From a bacterium (GTDB lineage Bacteria; Gemmatimonadota; Glassbacteria; GWA2-58-10), in assembly GCA_021372515.1 (NCBI GenBank), contig JAJFUG010000065.1, forward strand, positions 1 through 45,756: 45,756 nucleotides of DNA, in the 5' to 3' direction. This document shows, in pieces, positions 26,145 through 33,541 of this stretch. A program made the position numbers and the translations under genes. The notes under the pieces are model-generated. The model saw nothing but the letters and a program-made list of their open reading frames with translations. It was not told the DNA's origin and ran no database searches. Each line of letters begins with the position of its first letter. Position 1 is the stretch's first letter.

Positions 26145-27017
26145 TCACTGTTTCTTGATTATCACGTACTGCTCGGGAAGGTTGAAGGTAAGCACCCGGC
26201 CGGTGAAGAAATTCCAGCCGATCCGGCCATCGTAGAGCATGTTCGGCACGAAACCCACCGGGGCGTCGTCCAGGCCCACTCCGTTGGCAAAGGTCAGGGC
26301 GATGTACTCCAGGCTGCCGCTCCAGGCGAACTGGCGCTCACCCTTCTCGCCGATTCCCACCCACTGCTGCGGCTTGATGACCTTGAGCAGCTTCAGATAG
26401 CGCTCATCGAGCGTGGTGCCGGCCCCGGTGTCGAACAGGCATTCCAGGATGTGGTCCACCGGTGCGGAGACATCGAAGAACACCAGCAGGCCCCGGCCGC
26501 GGTCGTCCTGGGTCTTGACCGGGACGATCTCGCCCTCCTCCAGACGTTTCAGGAGCGAAAGACTGTCCTCGAAAACCATCTCGCGGGCGGTGAAATCCAG
26601 GGTCACCACCCGGTTGCGGAAAAAGGCCGCCGAAAGGATACCGTCCACCCCGCTGCTGTCGAGCATGTCCCAGACCGCCACCGCCGGGGCCACCTGCACG
26701 GCCGGCCCCACACCGAGTGCGGGTATCTCGTACATCGGACGGTCCTGGCGCGTGCCATCCGCCTGGAAATTGACATAGCGGCCCAGTTCGCTGGCCTGGA
26801 GCTTGCGCAGGGCGCGGTAGGAAATCACGTGGCAGCCGGCCCCGGTGTCCAGTACGAAGCGGGCCTTGAGCGTATCGCCCAGAATGCCCTGCACCAGGAT
26901 CGTCCCCTGGCTGGTGAACTCCAACGGCACGGAGCGCTGGAGGCTCTGGGCCAGGATCGGGCCGCAGGTCAACAGCAGCGCGGCCATGGAAAACTGAAAG
27001 ATGGACTTCGGAATCAT
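26145..27017 (-). CDS. Single-chain aspartic protease-like protein with two DTG sites, exported
   Basis: The 290-residue protein has a signal peptide (PKSIFQFSMAALLLTCGPILAQ). The mature part contains two retropepsin-type halves. The first has FVLDTGAG (D57) and VDGILSAAF (124-132); the second has CLFDTGAG (D196) and DGRIGWNFF. The D-T-G plus hydrophobic-hydrophobic-G pattern in both halves means a complete active site could form within one chain, as in pepsin, whereas retropepsins need a dimer. ATG 27017 is preceded by GGAGAAAGAGGC. It is the first gene of the operon with the GH36-like and PH-like genes. A regulatory or ligand-binding role without proteolysis cannot be excluded. Confidence 0.82.
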   Translation of the reverse strand: MIPKSIFQFSMAALLLTCGPILAQSLQRSVPLEFTSQGTILVQGILGDTLKARFVLDTGAGCHVISYRALRKLQASELGRYVNFQADGTRQDRPMYEIPALGVGPAVQVAPAVAVWDMLDSSGVDGILSAAFFRNRVVTLDFTAREMVFEDSLSLLKRLEEGEIVPVKTQDDRGRGLLVFFDVSAPVDHILECLFDTGAGTTLDERYLKLLKVIKPQQWVGIGEKGERQFAWSGSLEYIALTFANGVGLDDAPVGFVPNMLYDGRIGWNFFTGRVLTFNLPEQYVIIKKQ

Positions 27018-27066
27018 TGCCTCTTTCTCCTGTCGGCTTCCGGTCTTGTCGGATGAGGATTTATCG

Positions 27067-27085
27067 CACACACGCACACACACAC
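27067..27085. repeat. (CA)n-type simple repeat
   Basis: A 19-bp run of CA dinucleotides is broken once by a G. It lies in the 5' leader of the aspartic protease gene, between its promoter and start codon, and could vary in length by slippage. Confidence 0.6.
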
Positions 27086-27105
27086 GCGCGGAAGACTCTG
27101 GGAGG

Positions 27106-27133
27106 AATATAAGCGGACAGGCCGGAGGCGCAA
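27106..27133 (-). promoter_or_regulatory. Candidate promoter for the aspartic protease/GH36/PH operon
   Basis: Read on the minus strand: TTGCGC, 16 bp, TATATT. The -10 matches five of six. It sits just after the methyltransferase stop codon and about 90 bp upstream of ATG 27017. Confidence 0.5.
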
Positions 27134-27147
27134 GATTTCGGCGGAGA

Positions 27148-27825
27148 TCAGGCCGGAGTGCGGCCGGCCCACTGGAAAGCCCGGGCCGGGTTGCCGTTCA
27201 TGGTGACCACCGGGAACTCTTTCCAGAGCAGCGGCTCGAACCCCGCGAAAAGGCCATCCAGCCAGGGACGCTCGTGGTGTCGCAGCACGGCACCCTCGGG
27301 CAGCTCGAACACCCCGCGCACGCCGAAGCGGGCCTGGCCGCGCTCGTAGCGCTCCAGGTTGCGGCTGTCGTTCTGCAGAAGGTAGTCGCTCACGTAGAAA
27401 ATCCCGCCGGGGCGCAGCACGCGGGCCGCCTCGGCCACGAGGCCGCGCTGGCCGCTGTCGGTGGGCACGCAGGTCAGGACCGCGAAGAGCAGGACACAGT
27501 CGAAACCGCGGTCCGCGAACGGAAGGCGCGCGCCCTCCAGCAGCCTGTAATCCGGGCCGGGGTGTTCGGCCCGGGCGCGCTCGAGCATGGACGGGGAGGG
27601 ATCGGCCCCGCTCAGGCGGGTGTAGCCCAGAGCGGCAAGACGGTTCAGAATGCGGCCCCAGCCGCAGCCGTAATCCAGGATCGAAGCCTCAACTGGGAGC
27701 TGCCGCTCCAGGAAAGTCTCATCCAGCGGATGGCTGAACGCCTTGCCCCGCGCCGCACCGTTCCAGTACTCCACCTGGCGGGACAGGTCGGTGCCTGCCC
27801 GTATTTTGCTCTTCTCCGTGTTCAT
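27148..27825 (-). CDS. Class I SAM-dependent methyltransferase
   Basis: The protein has 225 residues. Of two adjacent ATGs, 27825 is better spaced from GGAG. Motif I is ILDYGCGWGRIL (D51, then G-C-G-W-G at 53-57). The acidic end of strand 2 is SGADPSPSML, and motif IV is FDCVLLFAVLTCVP, followed by LRPGGIFYVSDYLL. These fit the Methyltransf_11/UbiE-like fold using S-adenosylmethionine. The substrate is unknown. A hairpin that can end the upstream gene separates it from the ADP-ribosylglycohydrolase-fold gene, so it is probably read separately. Confidence 0.88.
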   Translation of the reverse strand: MNTEKSKIRAGTDLSRQVEYWNGAARGKAFSHPLDETFLERQLPVEASILDYGCGWGRILNRLAALGYTRLSGADPSPSMLERARAEHPGPDYRLLEGARLPFADRGFDCVLLFAVLTCVPTDSGQRGLVAEAARVLRPGGIFYVSDYLLQNDSRNLERYERGQARFGVRGVFELPEGAVLRHHERPWLDGLFAGFEPLLWKEFPVVTMNGNPARAFQWAGRTPA

Positions 27826-27860
27826 CATTCTCCAAATACTATCCGGGCGGAGTGTGGAGC

Positions 27861-27898
27861 AAAAACTTGTAGGGGAGGGTTTGAGACCCTCCCCTACA
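27861..27898 (-). terminator. Perfect 13-bp inverted repeat, terminator and possible dispersed repeat
   Basis: The arms TGTAGGGGAGGGT and ACCCTCCCCTACA flank a 5-nt loop (27868-27898). On the minus strand the hairpin is followed by AAGTTTTTG, so it can terminate the ADP-ribosylglycohydrolase-fold gene. The arm sequence looks like the GTAGGGG-type short palindromes seen dispersed in many bacterial genomes. No second copy was found in this window. Confidence 0.65.
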
Positions 27899-27968
27899 GA
27901 TGGATTCACTGTTTTCCACTCCGCGGCAAGAAACGGGGAGCATATGCCGATTTGTTAAAGCCAAAAGC

Positions 27969-29456
27969 TCAATGGTAGAGGAGCAGGCGGTTGAGCACCG
28001 GCACGCCCTCGCCGCCGATTTTCCTGATCTCCAGCGTGTGCGGCCCGTCCTCCAGGTCGTAGTTCCAGAACAGCGGGGTGCGATGGTCATGCGGATCGGC
28101 CGAGAGAGTGACCTGCTCGATCTCCTTGCCGTCCAGGAACACGTGGCATTCGGCCAGGCCACTGGTCCCCTGCATCACGCCATCCACCACGAACGCCCGG
28201 CCGGTGAACTCGGCGCGCCAGCTCTTGTCCAGCACGATGTCGTTTAACCGCCGCAGCTCGAAAGGAGTCAGGCCCTCGAACGAAACCTCCAGGCTGTCCG
28301 GCGGTACCGGCTGCTCGCGGTTGATGACCCAGGAATTTTCCTGCACCGAGCCACCACCGCGGGTGACCAGCTCGGAGGCCAGGCGGTAGTTGACCTCGTA
28401 GACCTGGTTCAGGCTGTAGTCGGTGTAGTCGAACCGGCGGTCCTCGATGCCCTCGTAACCGACTTTCCACTGCTCGGGGATTTTGCTGTAGCCCAACAGA
28501 GTGCCCAGCACACCACCGGCGTTGGAGGGGTTGCAGTCGGAGTCCTGGCCGCAGCGGGTGGCGATCTCGAGGGTCTTGCCGAAATCACCGCCGCCGTAGA
28601 GCAGGCCGATCACGATATAAGCCCCGTTGAGCTTGGCGTCGATGTTGTTGGGCTGCATCACACCCTCCGGGCAGCCGATCTCCTCGGACCATTTTTTCTG
28701 CACCTCGTACCAGCAGGCTTTCCAGTCATCCGGGTTCTCGCGCCACCAGCCGATCACGTCGCTGATACAACGCGCATAGCCGCTGGCCGGGGGAATGCTG
28801 AGCAGGGCCTTTTCCACCACCTTGACGATGTCCGACTCGATGTAGGCGTGCGAGTACATGGCCGCCACGAACATCCCGCCGTAGACCCCGTCGCCGTAGT
28901 TCATGATATGCCCCACCCGGTCACAGAGCTTCACCGCGGTGGCCGGCATGGCCGGAGTGAGCAGGCCGATGAAATCGGCTTCGATCTGGAAATCGATGTC
29001 ATCGGCGTGGGGGTTGTTCTTCCAGTAGCCGCTGGCCGGTGGCATGATCCCGTGCAGGATGTTCCAACGTCCGCCCATGTTGGCGTGCCAGAGGCCGAAA
29101 CCGGCGTTGGCGAACTTGAGCGCCAGGGCGTCCGAGGAGGCATCCAGTCCCAGGCTGTCGAACACGGCCAGGAACGAGAAATCCATGTACAGGTCGTCGT
29201 TGTTGAAATACTCCTCCAACTGCTTGGCGCTGTAGTCCAGCTTGATGTAATCCTGGATCCAGGCCCCCTCCCAGCGGAACTCGGTCGGCCCGCCGTAACA
29301 GACCCCGATGGTCTGCCCGGCCCAGCCGCCCTTGATCTTGTCGCGCATCACCTTGGCGCTGATTCTCACCGTGGGCGATTCACCGCCGGAGCACCCGGCC
29401 AGCACGACTGCGGCAAAGAGGACGATACCTGCACGACGGAGAAAGTGACTGGACAT
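27969..29456 (-). CDS. ADP-ribosylglycohydrolase-fold lipoprotein
   Basis: This is a 495-residue protein. ATG 29456 has AGGAG 8 nt upstream. The lipobox LAGC with C22 marks it as a lipoprotein. The family (DraG/ADPRH-like, dinuclear metal) is shown by GGWAGQTIGVCYGGPTE, the metal-site motif NNDDLYMDF (85-93) and the later CGQDSDCNPSNAGGVLGTL. Cytoplasmic enzymes of this fold remove ADP-ribose from arginine or other acceptors. Secreted versions like this carry NDD instead of TDD and GQDSDCN instead of GGDTD, so their substrate may differ. The last 130 residues or so look like an appended beta domain (RAEFTGRAFVVDGVM, then LAECHVFLDGKEI). It lies in the block of exported sugar-related proteins. 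Confidence 0.85.
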   Translation of the reverse strand: MSSHFLRRAGIVLFAAVVLAGCSGGESPTVRISAKVMRDKIKGGWAGQTIGVCYGGPTEFRWEGAWIQDYIKLDYSAKQLEEYFNNDDLYMDFSFLAVFDSLGLDASSDALALKFANAGFGLWHANMGGRWNILHGIMPPASGYWKNNPHADDIDFQIEADFIGLLTPAMPATAVKLCDRVGHIMNYGDGVYGGMFVAAMYSHAYIESDIVKVVEKALLSIPPASGYARCISDVIGWWRENPDDWKACWYEVQKKWSEEIGCPEGVMQPNNIDAKLNGAYIVIGLLYGGGDFGKTLEIATRCGQDSDCNPSNAGGVLGTLLGYSKIPEQWKVGYEGIEDRRFDYTDYSLNQVYEVNYRLASELVTRGGGSVQENSWVINREQPVPPDSLEVSFEGLTPFELRRLNDIVLDKSWRAEFTGRAFVVDGVMQGTSGLAECHVFLDGKEIEQVTLSADPHDHRTPLFWNYDLEDGPHTLEIRKIGGEGVPVLNRLLLYH

Positions 29457-29739
29457 GTTGAGGACTCCTCGGCATGGATTTCACATCCGGAACGTCAGGG
29501 CGCCGGGCTTTATTCCGCGGCGCTCTGACGGTCGGGTTCACGGGCGAATAAATGTTAACCTGTCACGGGCCAGGAAGCAAGCCTGAATTGTAAATATTTC
29601 CTTCCGGCACAGGAGGGCGCCGGGGAATCCGATCCCTGAAGCTCGGGAAACTCCCCCTGTCCCACTGTGCCTGGCCCGCGGCCGGTCCATCCATCGGAAT
29701 TCCCGCGCCGGGTGAGGTGCCAGCCCAAGGACTGAAACT

Positions 29740-30462
29740 TCAGAAAGATGCGGCAAAAGTGATCCCGGCGATGAAACTGTCGTCGTGCGGCATGGCCCGC
29801 CGGATGCGCCGGTCCAGCAGGCCGGCGTAGCCGAGCAGGGGCGTGAGCGTGTAATTCTCCCCCAGGGCCAACGGCAGGCTCAGGCTGAGCTGGAGGTCGG
29901 TGAACGCGGCCCGGCCGGCGCCGTAGTAGTAGCGGTTGTGGCTCCCGGAGCCGTAACCCAGAGTCGCGCCGAACACCGGCCCGGAATCCTCGCCACCCCA
30001 GGGCAGGCGCGGGCTGAGCCCCAGCGACAGGTATTCGCCCTCGACCTCGGCGATGTCGCGGTAGAACCGCAGGCTGGGGCTGAGCGCCGAGCTGTGGGAC
30101 AGGCCGAGGTAGACCTCGGTGGTGGCTGCGATGCCGGTGTTGGGGAAAGAGTAGTATATCGCCCCGGCCTCCAGGTTGAACGCGCCTTTGGAGCCGCACC
30201 AGCCCAAGGTCAGGTCCACCTCGTTCAGACCGGCCTCGCCGTTCAGGTCGACATTGCCCCACAGGTCGAGGCTCACACCCCGCCAGGCCAGGTTGGCCGA
30301 GGGCTGAAGCACCGGCTTGCCGCTACCGGCGATCCCGCGCCAGACATAGCGGTTGAGTATGGAGCTGCGCGCGGACAGAGTGATGTCCTCGGCAGGCTGC
30401 GCCGCGCAGGGCTGGGATAGGACGCTCAGGAGGAGCAGGGGGAGAAAGGGTCTGAAATTCAT
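29740..30462 (-). CDS. TorF-family putative outer-membrane porin
   Basis: The 240-residue protein has a signal peptide (ending PCAAQ). A beta-rich sequence follows, with SILNRYVWRGIAGSGKPVLQ near the mature start, the signature of the TorF/Gcw_chp family. Alternating strands follow, with DLTLGWCG, LEAGAIYYSFP and TEVYLGLSHSS, and the chain ends in GITFAASF with the terminal phenylalanine used for barrel insertion. GAGG lies 8 nt before ATG 30462. Family members are small barrels of unknown cargo. It is transcribed alone, and 283 bp without a recognisable element separate it from the ADP-ribosylglycohydrolase-fold gene. Confidence 0.78.
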   Translation of the reverse strand: MNFRPFLPLLLLSVLSQPCAAQPAEDITLSARSSILNRYVWRGIAGSGKPVLQPSANLAWRGVSLDLWGNVDLNGEAGLNEVDLTLGWCGSKGAFNLEAGAIYYSFPNTGIAATTEVYLGLSHSSALSPSLRFYRDIAEVEGEYLSLGLSPRLPWGGEDSGPVFGATLGYGSGSHNRYYYGAGRAAFTDLQLSLSLPLALGENYTLTPLLGYAGLLDRRIRRAMPHDDSFIAGITFAASF

Positions 30463-31024
30463 GGTTAGGGCCTCACGGATTTGGTGCGCATGGACATGGC
30501 TGGGAGCAGCCGGAATAACGGTGGATTGTGTTAGATACGCACCTCCGGGAAAGAGTGGTTTTTAAGGACAATCGATGCAGGTCTAAGTTAACCCGGAATG
30601 ATTAAGTCCCGGTTTCATGACGGTTAATTCCATGTTGAGATCGGGATAAGCAATGTTTCGGAGGCGGCCGGACAGAACACGGTTCCAGCCTTTCGAGGCT
30701 CTTGCGCGGAATGTGGAAACGAGTTGATTTCAGGACAACGGAGAGTGTCGTACGTTTTTATGACCGTCTGTCCATTACTCCGGCACGGCCTCCGGCGCCA
30801 CGGAGTGAATTGCCTCAGGCCACGGCTTTCGGGGCTATGCGCAGCCTGTACAGGCGGGCGGGCCGGTTTTTCTTTCCGCAGTCACCCCGGATTTCACCAT
30901 TTCTTGAAATACTCGTCAATACCTTGACAAAGTGTTCAGCTCGAATAACCTTTAACCGCTGAATCCGCATCCCCCCGCGCGCGCAGTCCGCGGGTCACTC
31001 CAGGGCCGAGGGAGATTCCCGACC
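30463..31024. other. Divergent intergenic region, 562 bp
   Basis: No credible gene was found; the few short open frames have no ribosome site and atypical composition. It is more AT-rich than its surroundings. It separates the TorF-like gene (minus) from the UDP-glucose dehydrogenase gene (plus) and holds the candidate plus-strand promoter at 30924-30951. No convincing minus-strand promoter was identified. Confidence 0.6.
30924..30951 (+). promoter_or_regulatory. Candidate promoter for the UDP-glucose dehydrogenase gene
   Basis: TTGACA, 16 bp, TAACCT. The -35 is perfect but the -10 is weak (three of six). It lies about 73 bp before ATG 31025. Confidence 0.42.
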
Positions 31025-32398
31025 ATGCAAGTCAAAGACATCCTCTGTATCGGCGCCGGCTACGTGGGCGGCCCGACCATGGCCATGATCGCCGACAAAT
31101 GCCCCGGCTGCCGGGTCACGGTGGTGGATATCAACGCGGCGCGGATCGATGCCTGGCAAAGCGACAGCCTGCCGATCTACGAGCCGGGGCTTATCGAACT
31201 GGTCCGTCAGTCGCGCGGCCGCAACCTGTTCTTTTCCACCGATATCCACGCGGCGATCAAGAAAGCCGACCTGATCTTCGTCTCGGTCAACACCCCGACC
31301 AAGACTTTCGGCGAGGGCGCGGGCATGGCCGCCGACCTTCAGCACTGGGAGGCCACGGCCCGCTGTATCCTGGAAGCGGCCGCCAGCGACAAGATCATCG
31401 TGGAGAAAAGCACCGTGCCAGTGCGCACGGCCCACGCCATGGAACGTATCCTCAACGCCAACGACCGGGGCCTGCATTTCGAGGTCCTCTCCAACCCGGA
31501 GTTCCTGGCCGAGGGCACCGCCGTGGCCGACCTGCTCAGCCCCGACCGCGTGCTGATCGGTGCGCGGCGCACCGAAAGCGGGCTGGCGGCCCAGGCCGCC
31601 CTGGTCGAGGTCTACGCCCAGTGGGTGCCGCGCGAGCGCATACTCACCAGCAACGTCTGGAGCGCCGAGCTGTCCAAGCTCACGGCCAACGCGTTCCTGG
31701 CTCAGCGTATCAGCTCGATCAACAGCATCTCGGCCCTGTGCGAGAAAACCCAGGCGGATGTCGAGGAGGTGGCCCGCGCCGTGGGGGCGGACAGCCGGAT
31801 AGGGCCGAGGTTCCTGCGCTCCAGCGCCGGTTTCGGCGGCTCCTGTTTCCGCAAGGACATCCTGAACCTGGTCTATATCTGCCGCTATTACGGCCTGGGC
31901 GAGGTGGCGGAGTACTGGGAGCAGGTGGTGCGGCTGAACGAGTATCAGCAGGAGCGTTTCGTGCGCAAGATGCTGGAGGCGATGTTCAACACCGTGGCCG
32001 GCAAGCGGATCGCCCTGTTCGGGTTCGCATTCAAGAAAGACACCGGGGACACGCGCGAGTCGCCCTCGATCCATATCGCCTCCAAGCTTCTGGCCGAGCA
32101 TGCCGCCCTGGCGGTCACCGACCCGCAGGCCCTGGACAACGCCCGCGCCGACCTGGCCGGCGCCCCCGGCACGGTGGAATACTGTGCGGACCCCTACAAG
32201 GCCGCAGCCGGGGCGCACGCCGTGGCCGTGCTCACCGAGTGGGACCTCTACCGCTCTCTGGATTACGGGCGCATTTTCAAGTCCATGCAGAAACCGGCGT
32301 TCCTGTTCGATGGCCGCAATCTGCTGGACCACGAGGCGCTGTTCGAGCTGGGGTTCAACGTCTACCCCACCGGCAAACCGTCCCTGACCCATTTCTGA
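31025..32398 (+). CDS. ugd: UDP-glucose 6-dehydrogenase, animal-type
   Basis: The 457-residue cytoplasmic enzyme oxidises UDP-glucose to UDP-glucuronate with two NAD+. It has the NAD site [11 protein letters not shown] (8-18), the substrate strand [30 protein letters not shown] and catalytic C274 in FGGSCFRKD. The wording across these motifs, including [20 protein letters not shown] and [15 protein letters not shown], is much closer to vertebrate and invertebrate UGDH than to common bacterial Ugd/TuaD. UDP-glucuronate feeds acidic exopolysaccharide or glycan synthesis. GGGAG precedes ATG 31025 at 11 nt. It has its own promoter candidate and is not obviously part of a larger polysaccharide cluster, although glycosyltransferase genes lie 6-7 kb away. 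Confidence 0.95.
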   Translation: MQVKDILCIGAGYVGGPTMAMIADKCPGCRVTVVDINAARIDAWQSDSLPIYEPGLIELVRQSRGRNLFFSTDIHAAIKKADLIFVSVNTPTKTFGEGAGMAADLQHWEATARCILEAAASDKIIVEKSTVPVRTAHAMERILNANDRGLHFEVLSNPEFLAEGTAVADLLSPDRVLIGARRTESGLAAQAALVEVYAQWVPRERILTSNVWSAELSKLTANAFLAQRISSINSISALCEKTQADVEEVARAVGADSRIGPRFLRSSAGFGGSCFRKDILNLVYICRYYGLGEVAEYWEQVVRLNEYQQERFVRKMLEAMFNTVAGKRIALFGFAFKKDTGDTRESPSIHIASKLLAEHAALAVTDPQALDNARADLAGAPGTVEYCADPYKAAAGAHAVAVLTEWDLYRSLDYGRIFKSMQKPAFLFDGRNLLDHEALFELGFNVYPTGKPSLTHF

Positions 32399-32430
32399 GG
32401 CGGGAACGGCCCGCCACACGCAGAACTGGT

Positions 32431-32459
32431 TTGACAATCGGGCGGAGCGGCCCTAAGAT
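32431..32459 (+). promoter_or_regulatory. Promoter for the glycerophosphodiesterase gene
   Basis: TTGACA, 17 bp, TAAGAT. The -35 is perfect, the spacing optimal and the -10 four of six. It ends 66 bp before ATG 32526. Confidence 0.68.
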
Positions 32460-32525
32460 ATGGCATCCCTGTCCTGGCTTATATTCGAACCGCAGATCGG
32501 AACAGAGTGAACAGAGGGGATGACC

Positions 32526-33332
32526 ATGCAGCCTGAGTACTTCTTGACCGCAACGGGCCGCATTTCGCCGCGGCGTAGCGTTGCCCTGGCGCTTGTGATC
32601 GCGCTGGGGCTTTTTCTCAACTGCAGCCGGGAGTCGGCATTGGAAAGCGGCTGTTTGAAAATAGCGCACCGCGGGGCCTCGGGGGCCTATCCCGAGAACA
32701 CCCTGGCAGCCTTTGCCGCGGCCGTGGAGCAGGGCGCCGACATGGTGGAGCTGGATGTCCACCTGAGCGCCGACAGCCAGCTCGTTGTGATCCACGATGA
32801 GACCGTGGACCGCACCACCGGCGGCTCGGGAGCCGTGGGCGCGCTGACTGTAGCCCAGATGGCGGCCCTGGATGCCGGCGGAGGGCAAAAAATCCCGACC
32901 CTGGCCGAGGTGTTTGCCCTGGTCCGGGGCAGGTGCAACGTGAACGTGGAACTCAAAGGCCCCGGCACGGCCGGGCCGGCGGCGGCGCTCATCCGTCTGG
33001 AGGTGCTGGGACACGCCGTGCCGGTTGACAGGTTCGTGGTCAGCTCCTTCGACCTGGATCAACTTGAGCAGATCAAAGTGATCGCGCCGGAGATACGCCG
33101 GGCGCCGCTCTATGGGGACAAGCTGCCGGAGGATTATCTGGCGGTAGCGCACGCGCTCGGGGCCTGGTCGGTGAACCTGAACAAAGGCGTGATAACGGCC
33201 GGGCTGGTGAAACGATGCCATAAGCAGGGTTTCCGGGTCCTGGTCTGGACAGTGGACGAGCCGGAGGAAATCGCGCGCCTCAAGGCCTTGGGCGTGGATG
33301 GCATCATCGGCGACTACCCGGACCGGCTGTGA
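32526..33332 (+). CDS. Glycerophosphodiester phosphodiesterase, exported
   Basis: This is a 268-residue protein. ATG 32526 is chosen over the ATG at 32520 because GAGGGG is 6 nt from it and abuts the earlier one. An N-terminal hydrophobic segment ends FLNCS and may be a signal anchor or a weak lipoprotein signal. The GDPD barrel follows: IAHRGASGAYPENTLAAF (H48, R49), MVELDVHLS (E75, D77), VVIHDETVDRTT (H90), NVELKGPG, then FVVSSFDLDQL and the closing VWTVDEPEE. It should release glycerol-3-phosphate from deacylated phospholipid head groups. The next gene is a solute:sodium symporter, with its own promoter. Confidence 0.9.
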   Translation: MQPEYFLTATGRISPRRSVALALVIALGLFLNCSRESALESGCLKIAHRGASGAYPENTLAAFAAAVEQGADMVELDVHLSADSQLVVIHDETVDRTTGGSGAVGALTVAQMAALDAGGGQKIPTLAEVFALVRGRCNVNVELKGPGTAGPAAALIRLEVLGHAVPVDRFVVSSFDLDQLEQIKVIAPEIRRAPLYGDKLPEDYLAVAHALGAWSVNLNKGVITAGLVKRCHKQGFRVLVWTVDEPEEIARLKALGVDGIIGDYPDRL

Positions 33333-33424
33333 TTCGATGAAACCGGGCGAAGGTGACTTTCTCCGCGCCCGAAAAGGTATGCAATCAAATCTTTGATCCG
33401 CTCCGACAAGATCAAGACACTGTC

Positions 33425-33453
33425 TTGCCCTCCGACTGACCACCCCTTATTTT
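33425..33453 (+). promoter_or_regulatory. Candidate promoter for the SSS symporter gene
   Basis: TTGCCC, 17 bp, TATTTT, about 88 bp before ATG 33542. Each hexamer matches four of six. Confidence 0.38.
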
Positions 33454-33541
33454 CTCTGCCATCGCCCTGGCGCATTCTCTCCTTTTCCCTGACCAACCGG
33501 GCGGCTTCTCCCATCCACATCTCCCGAAGGCGGGCTCGCAG

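Noticed and set aside
29457-29739. Possible promoter (TTGCTT, 17 bp, TAACAT) before the ADP-ribosylglycohydrolase-fold gene
   Set aside because: The -35 hexamer matches only three of six positions, which is too weak to list.
30702-30962. Small open frame in the 562-bp divergent region
   Set aside because: It has no ribosome site, an arginine/proline-rich random-like translation and no recognisable domain.
32399-32425. Short GC hairpin (GGCGGG/CCCGCC) after the UDP-glucose dehydrogenase gene
   Set aside because: It has only a 6-bp stem and no T tract, so it is not a convincing terminator.
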